Shown piece after piece: positions 22,061 through 33,006 of a stretch of DNA of 64,000 nucleotides. A program made the translations under genes and the position numbers. The stretch comes from Pezizomycotina sp. ARF18 (Eukaryota > Ascomycota): NCBI GenBank assembly GCA_002224055.1, contig AZLU01000031.1, positions 186,001 through 250,000 on the forward strand. Reading direction: 5' to 3'. Every line of letters begins with the position of its first letter. Position 1 is the first letter of the stretch. The notes beneath the pieces were generated by a model. It was not told the origin of the DNA and ran no database searches. It was given only the letters and a program-made list of their open reading frames with translations.

Positions 22061-23338
22061 ATGGAACCAATTCAACAACGGTCCCAATCGCCGGAAGTAC
22101 GTTTTGATCCATTGCCTCCCTCTCTTCCACGTTGAAGTTTGCTTACATATAAAATTCTATAGTCCCCGCCGCTCCGAGCTTCCTCCAACCAAACCATCTA
22201 CGACCCCGAAAAGGCGATCAGGAACCAGATCGTCGGCGCGCTCACGATCCCAAACGACAAGCAAGTCAGCGCCGCCATCGCCTCCCACCGCCGCCGCTTC
22301 GGCCAGATGAGCGCGCGCCACCTCTACGAGAACATCCGCGACGAGCACTCCGCGACCTGGCTCTTCACCGTCGAGCACTTCCTCCGCATCCACAACCGCT
22401 TCCAGATCCTAACCCCGCTGAACGGCTACGAGGAAAACACCGACGACGTGACGAAGTCGTTCAGGAAGAAAGTCCAGATCCGCGTGTTTATCGAGAAGGA
22501 GTACATATCGCTCGACGTTTTGGAGTCGATGCAGCTGGCGCTGGTCAAGAAGGAAAACGACAAGGAGAAGGAGAAGGGGTCGTAAAGGGAGCGAAGAAGA
22601 AGAAGGATAAGAAGAAGCAGGCTAAGGAGATGAAGTACACGTCGTACATGCCCTGGTACACGCAGCCGTTGACGGAGGCTTACGTTTTGTGGCTGGAGGG
22701 TGTTTTGAGGTGCGATATCGAGCCGGATGTCCTTTCCGATGATGTGTACAAATGTGCGCAGTGCGGTAGGGAAGGAGCGGGGCATATGCAACTCACATCT
22801 TCTCGCAGACGGAGCCGGAGTGCAAGATGAACACCGCGGCGGCGGACATGTCGCGCCGCGGGATTGTCTTGAGGCCGGAATCGACTTACTGGTAAACATC
22901 TTCGCCACCCCGATGTGTTCCAGCAAACTCTGCGCTTGGAAGGCTGAGCGTGAACTGAGCGAAGGGTTTGGGATGTGGCAAGAGTGGGTCAGAGAGATGA
23001 AGCTCTTGAAAGAAAAAGAGAAAGGGAAGTGGAGGATGAAGGACATCGAGTGGAATCCGCCGCTGGATACAAGGATTTTTGAGATCATCGAGGGAAAATT
23101 GAAGGAAAACGACTTCTTGATGCCGGACTTGCAAAGGTTCGACGAGGAGAGGTTGTTTACTGCGAGGAAGAATTACAAGAAGGCGGATCTGGCGAAGATC
23201 AAGAAGGACATGGAGACCACGAAGAGCATGATCGGTAGGCTCGGGTTGGCGACTCCTAGGAAGGACTCTGGGAGCAGCCGTGGCAGCAGTCGTGGGATTC
23301 GTGGGAGTTATAGGGGCACTGTCAGGAGAGGACAGTGA
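22061..23338 (+). CDS. Unknown conserved-looking protein with lysine-rich linker and CxxC cluster
   Basis: I chose the ATG at 22061 because MEPIQQRSQSPE splices in frame through an intron at 22097-22162 (GTACGT donor, TATAG acceptor) to NQTIYDPEKAIRNQIVGAL. The protein continues with an Arg/aromatic-rich segment (RRRFGQMSARHLYENIRDEH, TWLFTVEHFLRIHNR), a lysine/glutamate-rich linker near 22560-22625, YMPWYTQPLTEAYVLWLEG, and a possible zinc site CAQCGRE. After a GTAAAC-like junction near 22891 it reads IFATPMCSSKLCAWKAEREL, then GFGMWQEWVREM. It finishes with a Gly/Ser/Arg-rich tail (SSRGSSRGIRGSYRG). Cys pairs CAQC, then C-x4-C, suggest one zinc-binding module. Frame breaks occur near 22580 and 22765. 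I do not recognise the family. It lies 957 bp upstream of, and in the same direction as, the NACHT gene. Confidence 0.55.
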
Positions 23339-24295
23339 AATTTTCATACTCCGATCTTTTATAACCCCTCTGCATCTATCTTCGATGCCATTTCGGCGTT
23401 TACTGGGCTTTTTAATTTCTTTTAATTTTTATTTTTTCTCGGGAATTTGTATTAGCATCTGGTGAGGCGTTGAGCGAACGCTCTCATTACTATTGTTTTC
23501 CAGAGCATAAGCGTTAATAGTACTTGTCGATGACTTACTATCATAATTTTTCCTTAGAATCCTTAAGAACTGCAACCGTAATATAACCTATACGAAAAGA
23601 ATGTTAGAGAAACCCACGGAAGTTAGAGGATTTGGAGATCATAGAAGAAGTTAATGTAATCCCGCAGCTTGATAACCACCTGCTATAACGTAGAACACGT
23701 CCAAATGTATAAGGGAACTCTGGACTTCCTCGCGGAATGAAGCTTCAAATCCTATCGTGACGATGGCAGTGCGCTTGAAGGATCTGAATGCAAAATCAAA
23801 TGCTTCACACACCTGTGACATCCGTCCTTGGCGCAGACGCCACCGGCTCGTGAGAGGAAACGTCCACCACTCGCATGGCGAACGTGGGGGAAGACCCTGT
23901 CGTCTCTTTATCCGTGACCAATAGTGGTGTGATTCGCTGTCAGCAGCTCCGGGAGATGAAGGGAAATGAAGGTAGGACTTCTGCAGCCATCTCAGCCTCA
24001 CGTTACACATAAACGGGCGACAGTCTGCTAACGAGAACGTGCCGCTGCTAGGGAAGTTCAGGATGGCTGCTTGTACCCGCTCTGAGCGACTGGGTAATGC
24101 TTGTTTTTCCCGCTTGATACTGGGCGAATTATTTTCCGACTATTAAAAGAAGAGTCCGTCCTTGATGAAGCTTCAAGAAGTATTGCTCGTTTTGTCTTTT
24201 TGTTCCTTTACTGAAGGCTGCCATCATCAAGTCAGCACTGTATTGCTCCATATAACCTTAGTGAACTGTTTGAGGGATAAATATATGAACAAAAT
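23339..24295. other. Intergenic; one antisense frame
   Basis: A minus-strand frame at 23651-24010 (119 codons) includes SFKRTAIVTIGFEASFREE but no recognised domain or splice evidence, so I leave it uncalled. The 5' side is the T-rich 3' flank of the preceding gene. The last 100 bp form the promoter of the NACHT gene. Confidence 0.45.
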
Positions 24296-27200
24296 ATGGC
24301 GACAAACCTGACGTGAGTATCCCAAACACACCCACGTTCCCTTGCTCTCTTACCTAACCAGACTCCCAGCATCTCCTCCCCCTCCAGCACGATCGCGTCC
24401 GTCATGGACCGCGCCGTAGACATCTACTACTCCCAACTACCCCGAAAGACCGCAAGAAGTACTCACTGGGCATGCAACCCCGCACCTCCCTCGCCGATTT
24501 CATCGTCTCCGTCTCCAACGCTCAGCGAACATCCGCGCCTCTTCCTCCGGCCAGGTCGGCGAAAAAGTCTCGGGCGTATTAACGCACATCGACCGCTTCA
24601 CGAAAATCATCGACTCCTTCATCTCCGCCGCTCCGACACGACCGCGCTCGTCTGGGGCGCTATGAAAATGCTAATGCAGGTCGCGATGAATAAGATCGAT
24701 ACCGCTGATAAGCTTTTGACTACAATGAACGATGTTATTGAGAGTTTCGGGCTTGTGGAGCAGTATTAAATATTCTGAGCGCGCCGAGGTTAAGTCAAGC
24801 TGCCAGCGTGATGTACGCGAACATGTTGAATATCCTTGTCAGGATGCGGAAGCACTACGAGAAGCAGGGCGTCGCGAAGTTTTTTTCGGGTATGATTACG
24901 CCGTTCGAAGTTGCGTTCGGGCCGTTCTTGGACGGGTTTAAGAGGAGCAGGGAGACGGTGAAGAACGAGTTCGCGCTGGCACAGGCTTCGGCGCAGAAGG
25001 TGGAGTTTGATAAGCAGGAGGTGTTCAGGGAGGAAGTTAAGGTCGATCGAGAGAGGAAAGATTTGAGGGCGTGGCTTAGTCCGTTGATTGTGAGGCGGAT
25101 TATCGTAGGATTAACGCGTCTCGACTTAAGGGGACGTGTAAGTGGTTACTTGATAAGGAGGAGTATAAGAGGTGGAAGACGTCGGATGATTCGGATGTAC
25201 TATGGGCGTACGGAAAGCCTGGAAGTGGGAAGACTGTGTTGTCGTCGTTTGTTGTTAACGATATACTCGCTGGATTATCTGCGCAAACCTCGACGACGAC
25301 GGATTCGCCAGTCGCTCTGTACTTCTTCTGCAATAACCGCAGCGAAGACCGCCGGTCGGCGATTAGCATCCTGAGAAGTGTTTCTTTCCAGATCGTTATG
25401 CAACGGCCCGATGCGGCAGCACCGATGGAGAAACTCCGCGTAGTTCCGCCGGCGTCGCGCGGACGTCCTTGATGACCTGTGGAAGGCTTTCGACGCCTGC
25501 TTAGAGATAGTCAAAGGCTCGCCCGTATATCTTATCATCGACGCGCTCGACGAATGCACCGACGACATCGAAGAGCGCACGGCGCTACTAAAGTACATCA
25601 GCAATAACAAAGCATCCGCTCTTTCCTCGTCAGCAGGAACGAGCGGGATATCAAGCGCGTCCTCGCCGCTTCCCCCTCATCCGCTAAGCCAAGCATGGCG
25701 ATAACTGAGGAGGACGTCCGCTCGACATCAACTTCTACGTCGAGTACCTCGTCGAAAACTCCCGGAACTAAGCTCCCTCAAGATCGCAAAGAGTATCATC
25801 TCCCGCGTGCAGCAGTGGGCGAAGGGGATGTTCGTGTGGGCAAAACTCGTCATTCGCGATCTAGAGAACACATCCACTCCCGCAGAAATCGAAGAGAGCT
25901 GACAAAAGGTATTCCGGAGGAGCTCGAAGATTTGTACAAGAAGATCGTACAAAACACGAGCGGGAAGAATAAAGCGTCGAAGGCGCTCGCTCAGTTTATT
26001 TTTCTCATGGACTACGGCGGGGTATACGCCGCTTACGTTGGAAGCTCTGCAGGAGGCGTATCAGTCGTTGATGGTAGTGATGAGCTGGATGAGATGCGGA
26101 AGCCGCATACGCTGGAGGCTTTCCAGAGGCAAATTGAGGGTGCGTGTGGCCGCTGGTGGAGGTCAGCGATGAAGGATACGTCCTGCTCGCCCATCATACG
26201 ACGAAGGAGTTCCTTATCCAAAACGGTCTCGCTGGTGCCGGCCATGAAGAAGTTCATGGGCAGTTGGCAAGACATGCCTCGGTTATCTCTCGCTATCCGT
26301 GTTCGATGCACCTTTGTTGAACCTCAAGCGCTTCGAGATAGCAAAGCTTGACCTCGTGCGCCCGGCTCATCCATTCCTTGAATATGCAGCCATCCACTGG
26401 GCCGCGCACTTCAAAGACTCCGGCGCTACAGTAGACCTAAATAACCGCATCCAGTCATTCCTCGTATCGAGATGCATGCCAACGTGGATGGAAACGGTCA
26501 TCACCTTCAAATCCGGCCTGGAGCACCTGGGACTGATGGAAGACCTCGGCCCCTTTGTAACTTCGTCGACGCCATTTTCAACTGGGAGACGATCCTTAGG
26601 TCTTACCCGAGCGAAATCCACTACTGCGACACCGGCATAGTCGCGACAAGCGCAACCCGGCGAGCAATAAGCGGATGCAATCCATTCTCGAGATCACTGG
26701 TATGTCCGGCAAGAGCGCTCTCAGCAACGGGAAAGCCACGACTAAGAGGTTTACTTTGAGAGCCACGAGTCGCGTTTCCACGTCGCCGGAAATAAAGTAT
26801 ACATGTGGGGCAGTGGTGCATTTGGACATGCATACCCTGCTACCGTGATGAACCGGTATACGTCCAGGTCTCTGCCGGAGTTACCGCGGCAGTATTTGGG
26901 CGATTGGATCTTGAAGCAGGTCGTCGCAAGTCCTGACAATAAATCCGTCGCATTGTATGGTTCAATAAGAGAAAATACGGCGATCAGCCGGGGATTCTAG
27001 CACCATCGTGACAGCGCTTTTACCTGCTAGAGATTGGCCGTCGAAAGTCGTTCTCGCCGGGAAAATGCAGAGGACGTTTGGACCGATGGCTAAAGCAATA
27101 GCTGATGTTTTCGACTCGAAGAACACTTTCAAACCGCCACGATCGACGACATGGCACAGCTTGACAATGACCAAGCAGAATTGGGAGGACGGGTATTTCG

Positions 27201-29150
27201 GTGAAGCGTTCCGTAATTCTTTCAAGCCAGTCGCATTTAGTGCGGACAGTAGAACGTTATACTGCCCTGGTGGCACTTTGACCTCGAAACAGGCAAGAAA
27301 TCGGCGTCCGTTTTTGAAGGTATCGAGGGAACAAGCGCTACTGTCGGCATGGGTGCTCGGACGATCGCATTTGTGCACAACGACGGGGAGACAGTCGAAG
27401 CGAGAGATTTGAAAAAGAAAACAAGCTCTACCACGACCATCAAGGAAGGAGGTGCCCGTGTAGCGTCCGTTAGCCTTCTGGAAATTACATTGTCGTCGTC
27501 AGCAGAATCCATTTATACGTCTTCTACCCGGATACTGGAACCAACCATAAGCTCACATATACCAAAGAGCTCATGGATCGGTTTAAAAATGGCGATAAAG
27601 ATGAAGAAGAGGGAGAAGATCCGAAGAACTGGGAAGATGATGGGGATCCTAGGTTTCTGAGCATGACGCCGGATTTCAACTGCGACGAAACAAAGCTCGC
27701 GGCGTTGATATGGTTCCGAGAGAGTCTGACCACGATACAGGTGTGGAGTCTAGAGGGGACGACTGAAACCCCCAGCCCTACTTTTCGATCGAGCCGCCGC
27801 CCCGCTCGGGTAGTTTTGCTACAGAGATTCAGTGGGCCAAATGCTCCGCAGACCTGTTGTACAGTGTGGGATACAACGGCAAGGTAACTTCGATTACCAT
27901 AGACGCGCCAGGCAACGCTATCTGGGATGAAGGTTCTTACCGTCTGGTCAAATGGAAATGCCGCATGCCAGTTCCACGGAAAGCGAGGACAGTAAGACTA
28001 CCTTCCTGTCTATTCATTAGAGACTAGGGTTCGCAATGATGTAATGGAGGGTACGTGGTAGAATTATCCGGCAAAGTGCTTGCTACCGGCGACTTCGTCA
28101 AGGAACGGGACGAGGACCTCCAGCTCGGTGCTCACCAGTCCGACCGGAGGGCTGAATTATGGAAAGCCGAGTCGAAGTTCAGGACCCTCATGTCGAACCG
28201 GATATACGAAGTGGACCAGTCCGACAAGCTGGTGGAGCATCGGCCATCCGCTTCAAGTTACCCGAGAAGTATTGCGGCAAGAACTTTGGTATGTTTTGGA
28301 CTGTCTTGAGTCCCGATGGCGAGTATGCCTATTACCTCGTCACCCTGAGAGATCATAAGGAGAACGAAGACGACCCGGATCCCGTTGAATACGCTATCCA
28401 CCTAGTCTTCAGGTGCTCCAGCGGCGAGCTTATCTGGCAGAAACGCTGCGAGATGGAGAACTCTGCGGAGGTTAGCACCTCACCCATATTCCATCCGACG
28501 AAGCCGATCATGGCGTGGAACTGGGAGCAGCGCTTCAACGAAGATAAAGCGCCGGACAGAGGAGTATACATAATCGACGTCGAGAAAGGAACTGAAACGA
28601 AGATATCAGGTCAGTAAGCGTAATCTCCAATACCTCCTCGTACTTATAGGCCCAGGCTGCACTGGAACGTATACGGAGCTAAACCCTCGCCAGATGACAC
28701 AAACCCCTTTGACAAGGTATACTGGTCCCGAACGGCAAGTACCTCATCGGGTACTACGTAAAGTCCCTCCTGCCGACTCCGCGGCACAAACGAGAGCCGT
28801 TGGACAGCTGGGAGATTAAACTTTCCACATTCTCCTCGGAAGATAATTATTCCCTGGTGAAGACGGTCAGCGCGGTAAACGGTGTCGGTTGGAGCAGGTT
28901 CTTGACTTACCACAAGGGCGACAACGACGAAGCCCCGATTAAGATTTACGGCATCCTCGACGGCGTGCTGAACTGCGCGAAGGTCGTGAAGGACGGGGCG
29001 ATGGAGGTCGAGAAAGTCGGTACTGTCCCGATGAAGTTCAAGGACATGTGTACGATAGGCATGGCGCATGAGGACGGGAGGAAGAAGCTAGTGATATTCG
29101 AGCATACCAACGCCGAGGAGGTCTTCGCCTTTTCTCTGGCAGAGACGTGA
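24296..29150 (+). CDS. NACHT STAND protein with DUF7708-like N terminus and propeller-like C terminus
   Basis: A likely start at 24296 is followed by a 49-nt intron (24313-24361, GTGAGT donor, CTAAC branch). The N terminus reads MDRAVDIYYSQLP, then ALVWGAMKMLMQVAMNKID and VMYANMLNILVRMRKHYEKQ, the helical domain (DUF7708-like) that precedes NACHT in many fungal STAND proteins. NACHT: Walker A GKPGSGKT at 25212-25235, Walker B VYLIIDALDECTD near 25530-25570, then FLVSRNERDIKRVL and GMFVWAKLVIRDLE. A winged-helix-like end gives LLAHHTTKEFLIQNG (26190-26235) and HPFLEYAAIHWAAH. From about 26.8 kb, SPDNKSVALYG, FSADSRTLYC, FRESLTTIQVWSLEG and LSPDGEYAYYLVT suggest a WD-like beta-propeller sensor. 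The stop is at 29148-29150. About ten frame changes, several at short homopolymers (TTTT read TTT, AAA read AA). By family a nucleotide-driven oligomerising switch, possibly in non-self recognition; the ligand is unknown. Confidence 0.75.
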
Positions 29151-29818
29151 ACCTGGCGATGCCGTGAAGATGTAAAGGAAGATGTTTCACGATGGAGGAG
29201 ATCGCTAGATGCCAAGTAATTGATGTATCCATCAAAATAAATATTCAATAAAATATTGTTTTTAGGGGTTGCTGCCGCCAACTGCCGAATCCATACGTAC
29301 TTAAGTCAGCTTCATGATGAAATAGTTTCCAACCATCGCCATAAAAAAATATTTCCCCTTTACATTAAACCAAACTCGTGATCGTATCTCCTCCTCCGTC
29401 CCTTTTCATCTCTCATCATCATCCGTCATCCCATCTCTCATCCATCATCATCATCATCGTTCACCATCGTTTCTTCGTCGTTCACCACCGCGTCGTTCAT
29501 CATCCGAGTAGTCGTCACCGCCGCCGTCGTCATTCAGGTCGATTGACGGACCGGAAGGTCCCGGTGGCGGGGTTGCATCGGACTAGAGATAAACAGGCTC
29601 TAGAGAAAATAGGGTATCATTGGTATGTGCTACCTGGGAAGAATATACATGCGCCTTTAAGAGGGAGACAGGACGACTCTAAGTACAAAAGGATACAGTC
29701 GTGGCTAACAAACATTTACATCATGAAGAGCAAACAGGCTAACAAGTCCGAAAATCAAGGAAAATTAATAGAATCGTGCGGAACTCCATTCGCAAGCCCA
29801 CATCCAAAACATGCTCCA
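29151..29818. other. Intergenic with TCATC-rich low-complexity tract
   Basis: 29395-29525 is built of CATC/CACC/GTC words and codes an artefactual His/Ser-rich peptide on the plus strand. The remainder is the 3' flank of the NACHT gene and of the convergent 7TM gene. No gene seen. Confidence 0.6.
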
Positions 29819-31113
29819 TCAAACGCCAGAAGATTGACGATTCCTCCGGGTCGTCTCCCGCTCGACGTCCGGAAAAACGGGCAGGACGCCGAGATCGGGC
29901 CGGTCGTCCATCTCAAAGTCTCGAACGTGCAGGCGGGCCATTCCAGCACTGCTAAACCGAACCATGCTCCTATCCGGCGGACGAGGCACCACGACGAGCT
30001 CGAACACGTCTCGGTAGTAAGCCCTGCTGGCGCGTTTCGAATGCCTCTTCGGAAAGGGTCCCTCCGTGCTCTCGTTCGCGCTGTTGCCGGCCCCCGGTTC
30101 GACCAAGCTTGTCGCGCTCCCCTGCTACCCTTCCTCGTATGCCACAGCCACTTCAGTGGTGGGCAGCATACTACGATCAATGCGAGTGCTTCTTGTATCG
30201 CATCCCAAAGACACATCGAGATCAGCCTGGCGCTGGACTTGGAGTGCATCAGATTTATCGTTTTGACGCACGCGCAGGTGATGGTGACCCAGCCAAGCGA
30301 GAGCACGAAACCCAGACCTATCACTTTACGGAGGGATAATCGAAGGTCGGTCCTCAGATGGCCAACGAGGTAGAGCGGTAAGGTATATATCATGATGTCG
30401 GAAGCGATGTGGAAAGTGGTCGTGGTGACGTACGGTGCGAGGGAGAGGAGGAGAGGCAAACTTCGGAAGGGTTTAAAGACCTGAAGTTATTATTTCTGGT
30501 CAGCAACAGGTCGGTATCATTGAAAGTCGGAAGAGCCCAAACACTGACCAATTTCTTTGAATAGGACGGCACCAGAACAGGTTCATTGCCAGCGAGAAAA
30601 CCAACCCAACGAGGACAAATGCGATGGTGAAATACAGTGCCAACCGAATCTTACGTTCCTTCTTCCGAAACAGCTGGAGATAGAAGAGCAGGAATGACCC
30701 TTTAACACAATACAGGGAAAGATATGCTGGTATGGGCGATGCGTATATCAGCTGCATCACCTTGAGCTGGGCGTTCTTATCGGGGAAGGCGGAAGAGAAG
30801 TCGGGCACCTTCCTACCGACCCAGATGTCCAGGTCGGAGGACAAGAGACCCCCTCCAGGAGAGAGTATCATTGAGCGATGAAGCCACGAAGAAAAGCCAT
30901 CCGAGGACGACAAGGGCATCAGAAAAGGCTAGCGACGACTGTAGCCAGCCACGAACGAATAGGCGGACGGCGACGAAGGCTAAAGATACCGCAACAAGGG
31001 TCCATTCGAGGTCTAGTAAAATAAAGGAAACCACGGGTGAGAAGATCTTTCATGGAGGTCGTACGAGAGGACCCGAAATCTCGAAGGAGCGAACTACTCA
31101 CGATTGAATCCAC
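29819..31113 (-). CDS. Fungal rhodopsin-like 7TM integral membrane protein (first of three)
   Basis: Minus strand. Helices in order: WTLVAVSLAFVAVRLFVRG, FSDALVVLGWLFFVASSL, a loop with LDIWVGRKVPDFS, then LSLYCVKGSFLLFYLQLFR and IAFVLVGLVFSLAMNLFWC followed by RPIQRNW. An intron at about 30492-30550 (GTCAGT donor, AATAATAACTTCAG end) restores W-SLNPSEVCL. Then HIASDIMIYTLPLYLVGHLR, LGFVLSLGWVTITCACV and LWDAIQEALALIVVCCPPLK complete seven helices. The tail in a shifted frame (GNSANESTEGPFPKRHSKRA) ends at 29819. The W-R-LFVR, ICW-type loop and C-x-P-xx-RNW features fit the fungal rhodopsin domain family (Fung_rhodopsin, PTH11-like relatives). Plasma-membrane sensing is inferred. The start is uncertain: 31113 gives an ATG, but a GTGAGT...TTTACTAG intron just inside suggests a further short exon. 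Two or three frame changes. Confidence 0.65.
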
Positions 31114-31830
31114 AGCATTCAGAGCGCCATGTCAGTCTTGTTATGAGTTGTCAAGAAGAGCTTCTAATGGCAGTGCCATACAGAGGTTGTTGGTTTTATT
31201 CGTCTTTTGTATGAGCGGATGGTCCAATCGAAGGTAAGTGCGAACTACTGTCGTTATTATACCCTTCCAGTTTCAAACCCCCGTTCTCAGGTCTCGATCG
31301 CGAAAGATCTATCTTGTAGGATCAAGATGAATAATAGATGGCGTTGAAGGAACGGGCTCCTTTTTCTTTTTTTCTTCTGGACTTCTTTACTTAGTAATGT
31401 GTGGAGAAAGGGTTTAAGTTATATGAGAGTTACTAATAAGATCGGATGGCTTAAAGGCCTTAAGACATTTATTTACCGTATTTTATCGTTATTTGCTCAA
31501 AGGACCCTTTTCATTTGTTCGAAAAAGCATGGGTAGTGAGACAGCTCAGGCCATCAAAATATATCTCAACCACCCGAGCAACCCCTGGAGGCCCCCCGGA
31601 GTGAAGCACCGAATTCGTCCATCCGCCTCGTGGAGATTAAAAATAATGACGGAAGGGAAAATAAATAAAAAGAGGTGGGAAAAAATCTTCTCAGGCATGC
31701 AAGACCAGAGAGATACGTCTGGCGGAAAATGTGTGTGAATCAAAAAAGTACAACATCGAAAAACCCTGTTTTTCCTTTCCGTGCAACATGGCTATAACCT
31801 GGTATTGCTCTTCTGTTAAACGAGCGAATG
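31114..31830. other. Intergenic, no gene recognised
   Basis: A plus-strand frame at 31493-31738 (81 codons, basic) and its antisense partner have no motif. The region probably includes the promoter and first exon of the unknown gene downstream. Confidence 0.4.
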
Positions 31831-33006
31831 AAACGAAGCTGTGGCTCTTCACGCTGGCAATCCACGCACGACTAGGGCAAAAAGGAAACGGAAAGAAAAA
31901 TTCGACAAAAGTGACAGGTGGGGCGTGAACACTTTACGCTGCCCGTCATTGGGTAAGCCCTCGCGGCGGACGGCGGAAGTCTGGAGACTCGGAACCTGAA
32001 TAGATAGCGGGACGGCGCTGTCGTGGTAAGGAGGAATATCTTGACAGGATATTCGTTCCTATTTCAGAGCAGATTGACAGTGCAGATTTGAAGTCTCTCT
32101 GGAAAGTGCCGTTGCCATCCTGGGCTGTGTTCACCAACAACAAAAAAGCGCTGCTTAATTCTTTACACCGCGAAGATGGGATCTCAGTCAGTTTCACGAG
32201 AGGAAATCTCGCTTGGCTTCAAAAAGTAAGTACATGTTTCTTTTCGGCGTCTAAGAAGTTATATTTCTACGCCTAAACCTTTCCAGATTCTGATCGGTGA
32301 TACGCCGGGCGGTTCAACTATGTCGCCTATATGCTTGACACTTTTGCTTCAGGGATATTTGACAGATCTCAGATGACCTCTCGAGGAATGAATAAACTGC
32401 CCCAGGGTTACGGATTCCACAACGTGGAATACCCTGAGGATTATGAAGCGAGTGGCAATTAGCCCCCCCCCCCCCCCCCTGGATCCTCCGTCTAGAAGCA
32501 TTTTTCAACTTGCTCCATCGGAAAGAAGTCCCGGATTGCTTAAGTCTCCCAAGTCCTTATAATCAAAAGGTTTTATTGCGAACTGACAGCAAGAAGGGCT
32601 GATGATCTCCTGGATTACGAGAAAGGGCTTCGAGAAGCTTGGGAGGATCTTCCCCGCATAATCAGAAACCCCAACAGCGGTCATTTGCGAACACGGCAGA
32701 CAGCTGCATGTCTCAGTAGCTAACTAAAGGTCTTCAATAAAACCCCGTCTCGAGGTCCCGCGGGTTTTGCTAACTGAGTTTCAGATCTTCATATGTTCTG
32801 TACCGAGGTATGGCATGCCAGGATGGGAGGTTCTCCGGCCCGTAAGTTTGCCATATTCAGCTATCAGAGCTTTCGATCATGATACTTTCTGCACACTAGC
32901 CTCAGCGATAAACAAATTGAAGCGTGTTTTTCACGGAACTTCAAAGGTTTACGAAACATCTAAGCCTCCTCGAAATAGACTAACAGCAGCATGCAGTTTC
33001 GGATGA
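31831..33006 (+). CDS. Unrecognised protein with several introns
   Basis: Exon reading RAKRKRKEKFDKSDRWG leads to an intron 31952-32066 (GTAAGC donor, TTTCAG acceptor), which splices in frame to EQIDSADLKSLWKVPLPSW and SVSFTRGNLAWLQK. A second intron, 32226-32286 (GTAAGT donor, CCTAAAC branch, TTCCAG acceptor), joins ILIGDTPGG, after which a shifted frame reads RFNYVAYMLDTFASGIFD and LPQGYGFHNVEYPEDYE. After a C16 run near 32464-32479 the reading continues (RRADDLLDYEKGLREAWEDL). A third acceptor with branch GCTAAC...TTTCAG ends at 32786 before IFICSVPRYGMPGWEVLRP. The last frame stops at 33004-33006. Three introns with good signals make this a real gene locus. I recognise no family; the 5' end is not resolved. 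The C run and frame shifts suggest assembly uncertainty. Confidence 0.5.
32464..32479. repeat. Poly-C run
   Basis: A run of about 16 C lies inside the unknown gene at 31831-33006, at a point where the reading frame is lost. Length in such runs is often mis-assembled. Confidence 0.8.

Noticed and set aside
22426-23088. 220-codon minus-strand frame
   Set aside because: Antisense shadow of the unknown CxxC gene. Its Leu/Ser-rich sequence is the complement of the lysine/glutamate-rich linker.
29378-30373. 331-codon plus-strand frame
   Set aside because: It begins in a CATC low-complexity tract and then runs antisense to the 7TM gene at 29819-31113, whose helices are convincing. No domain on the plus strand.
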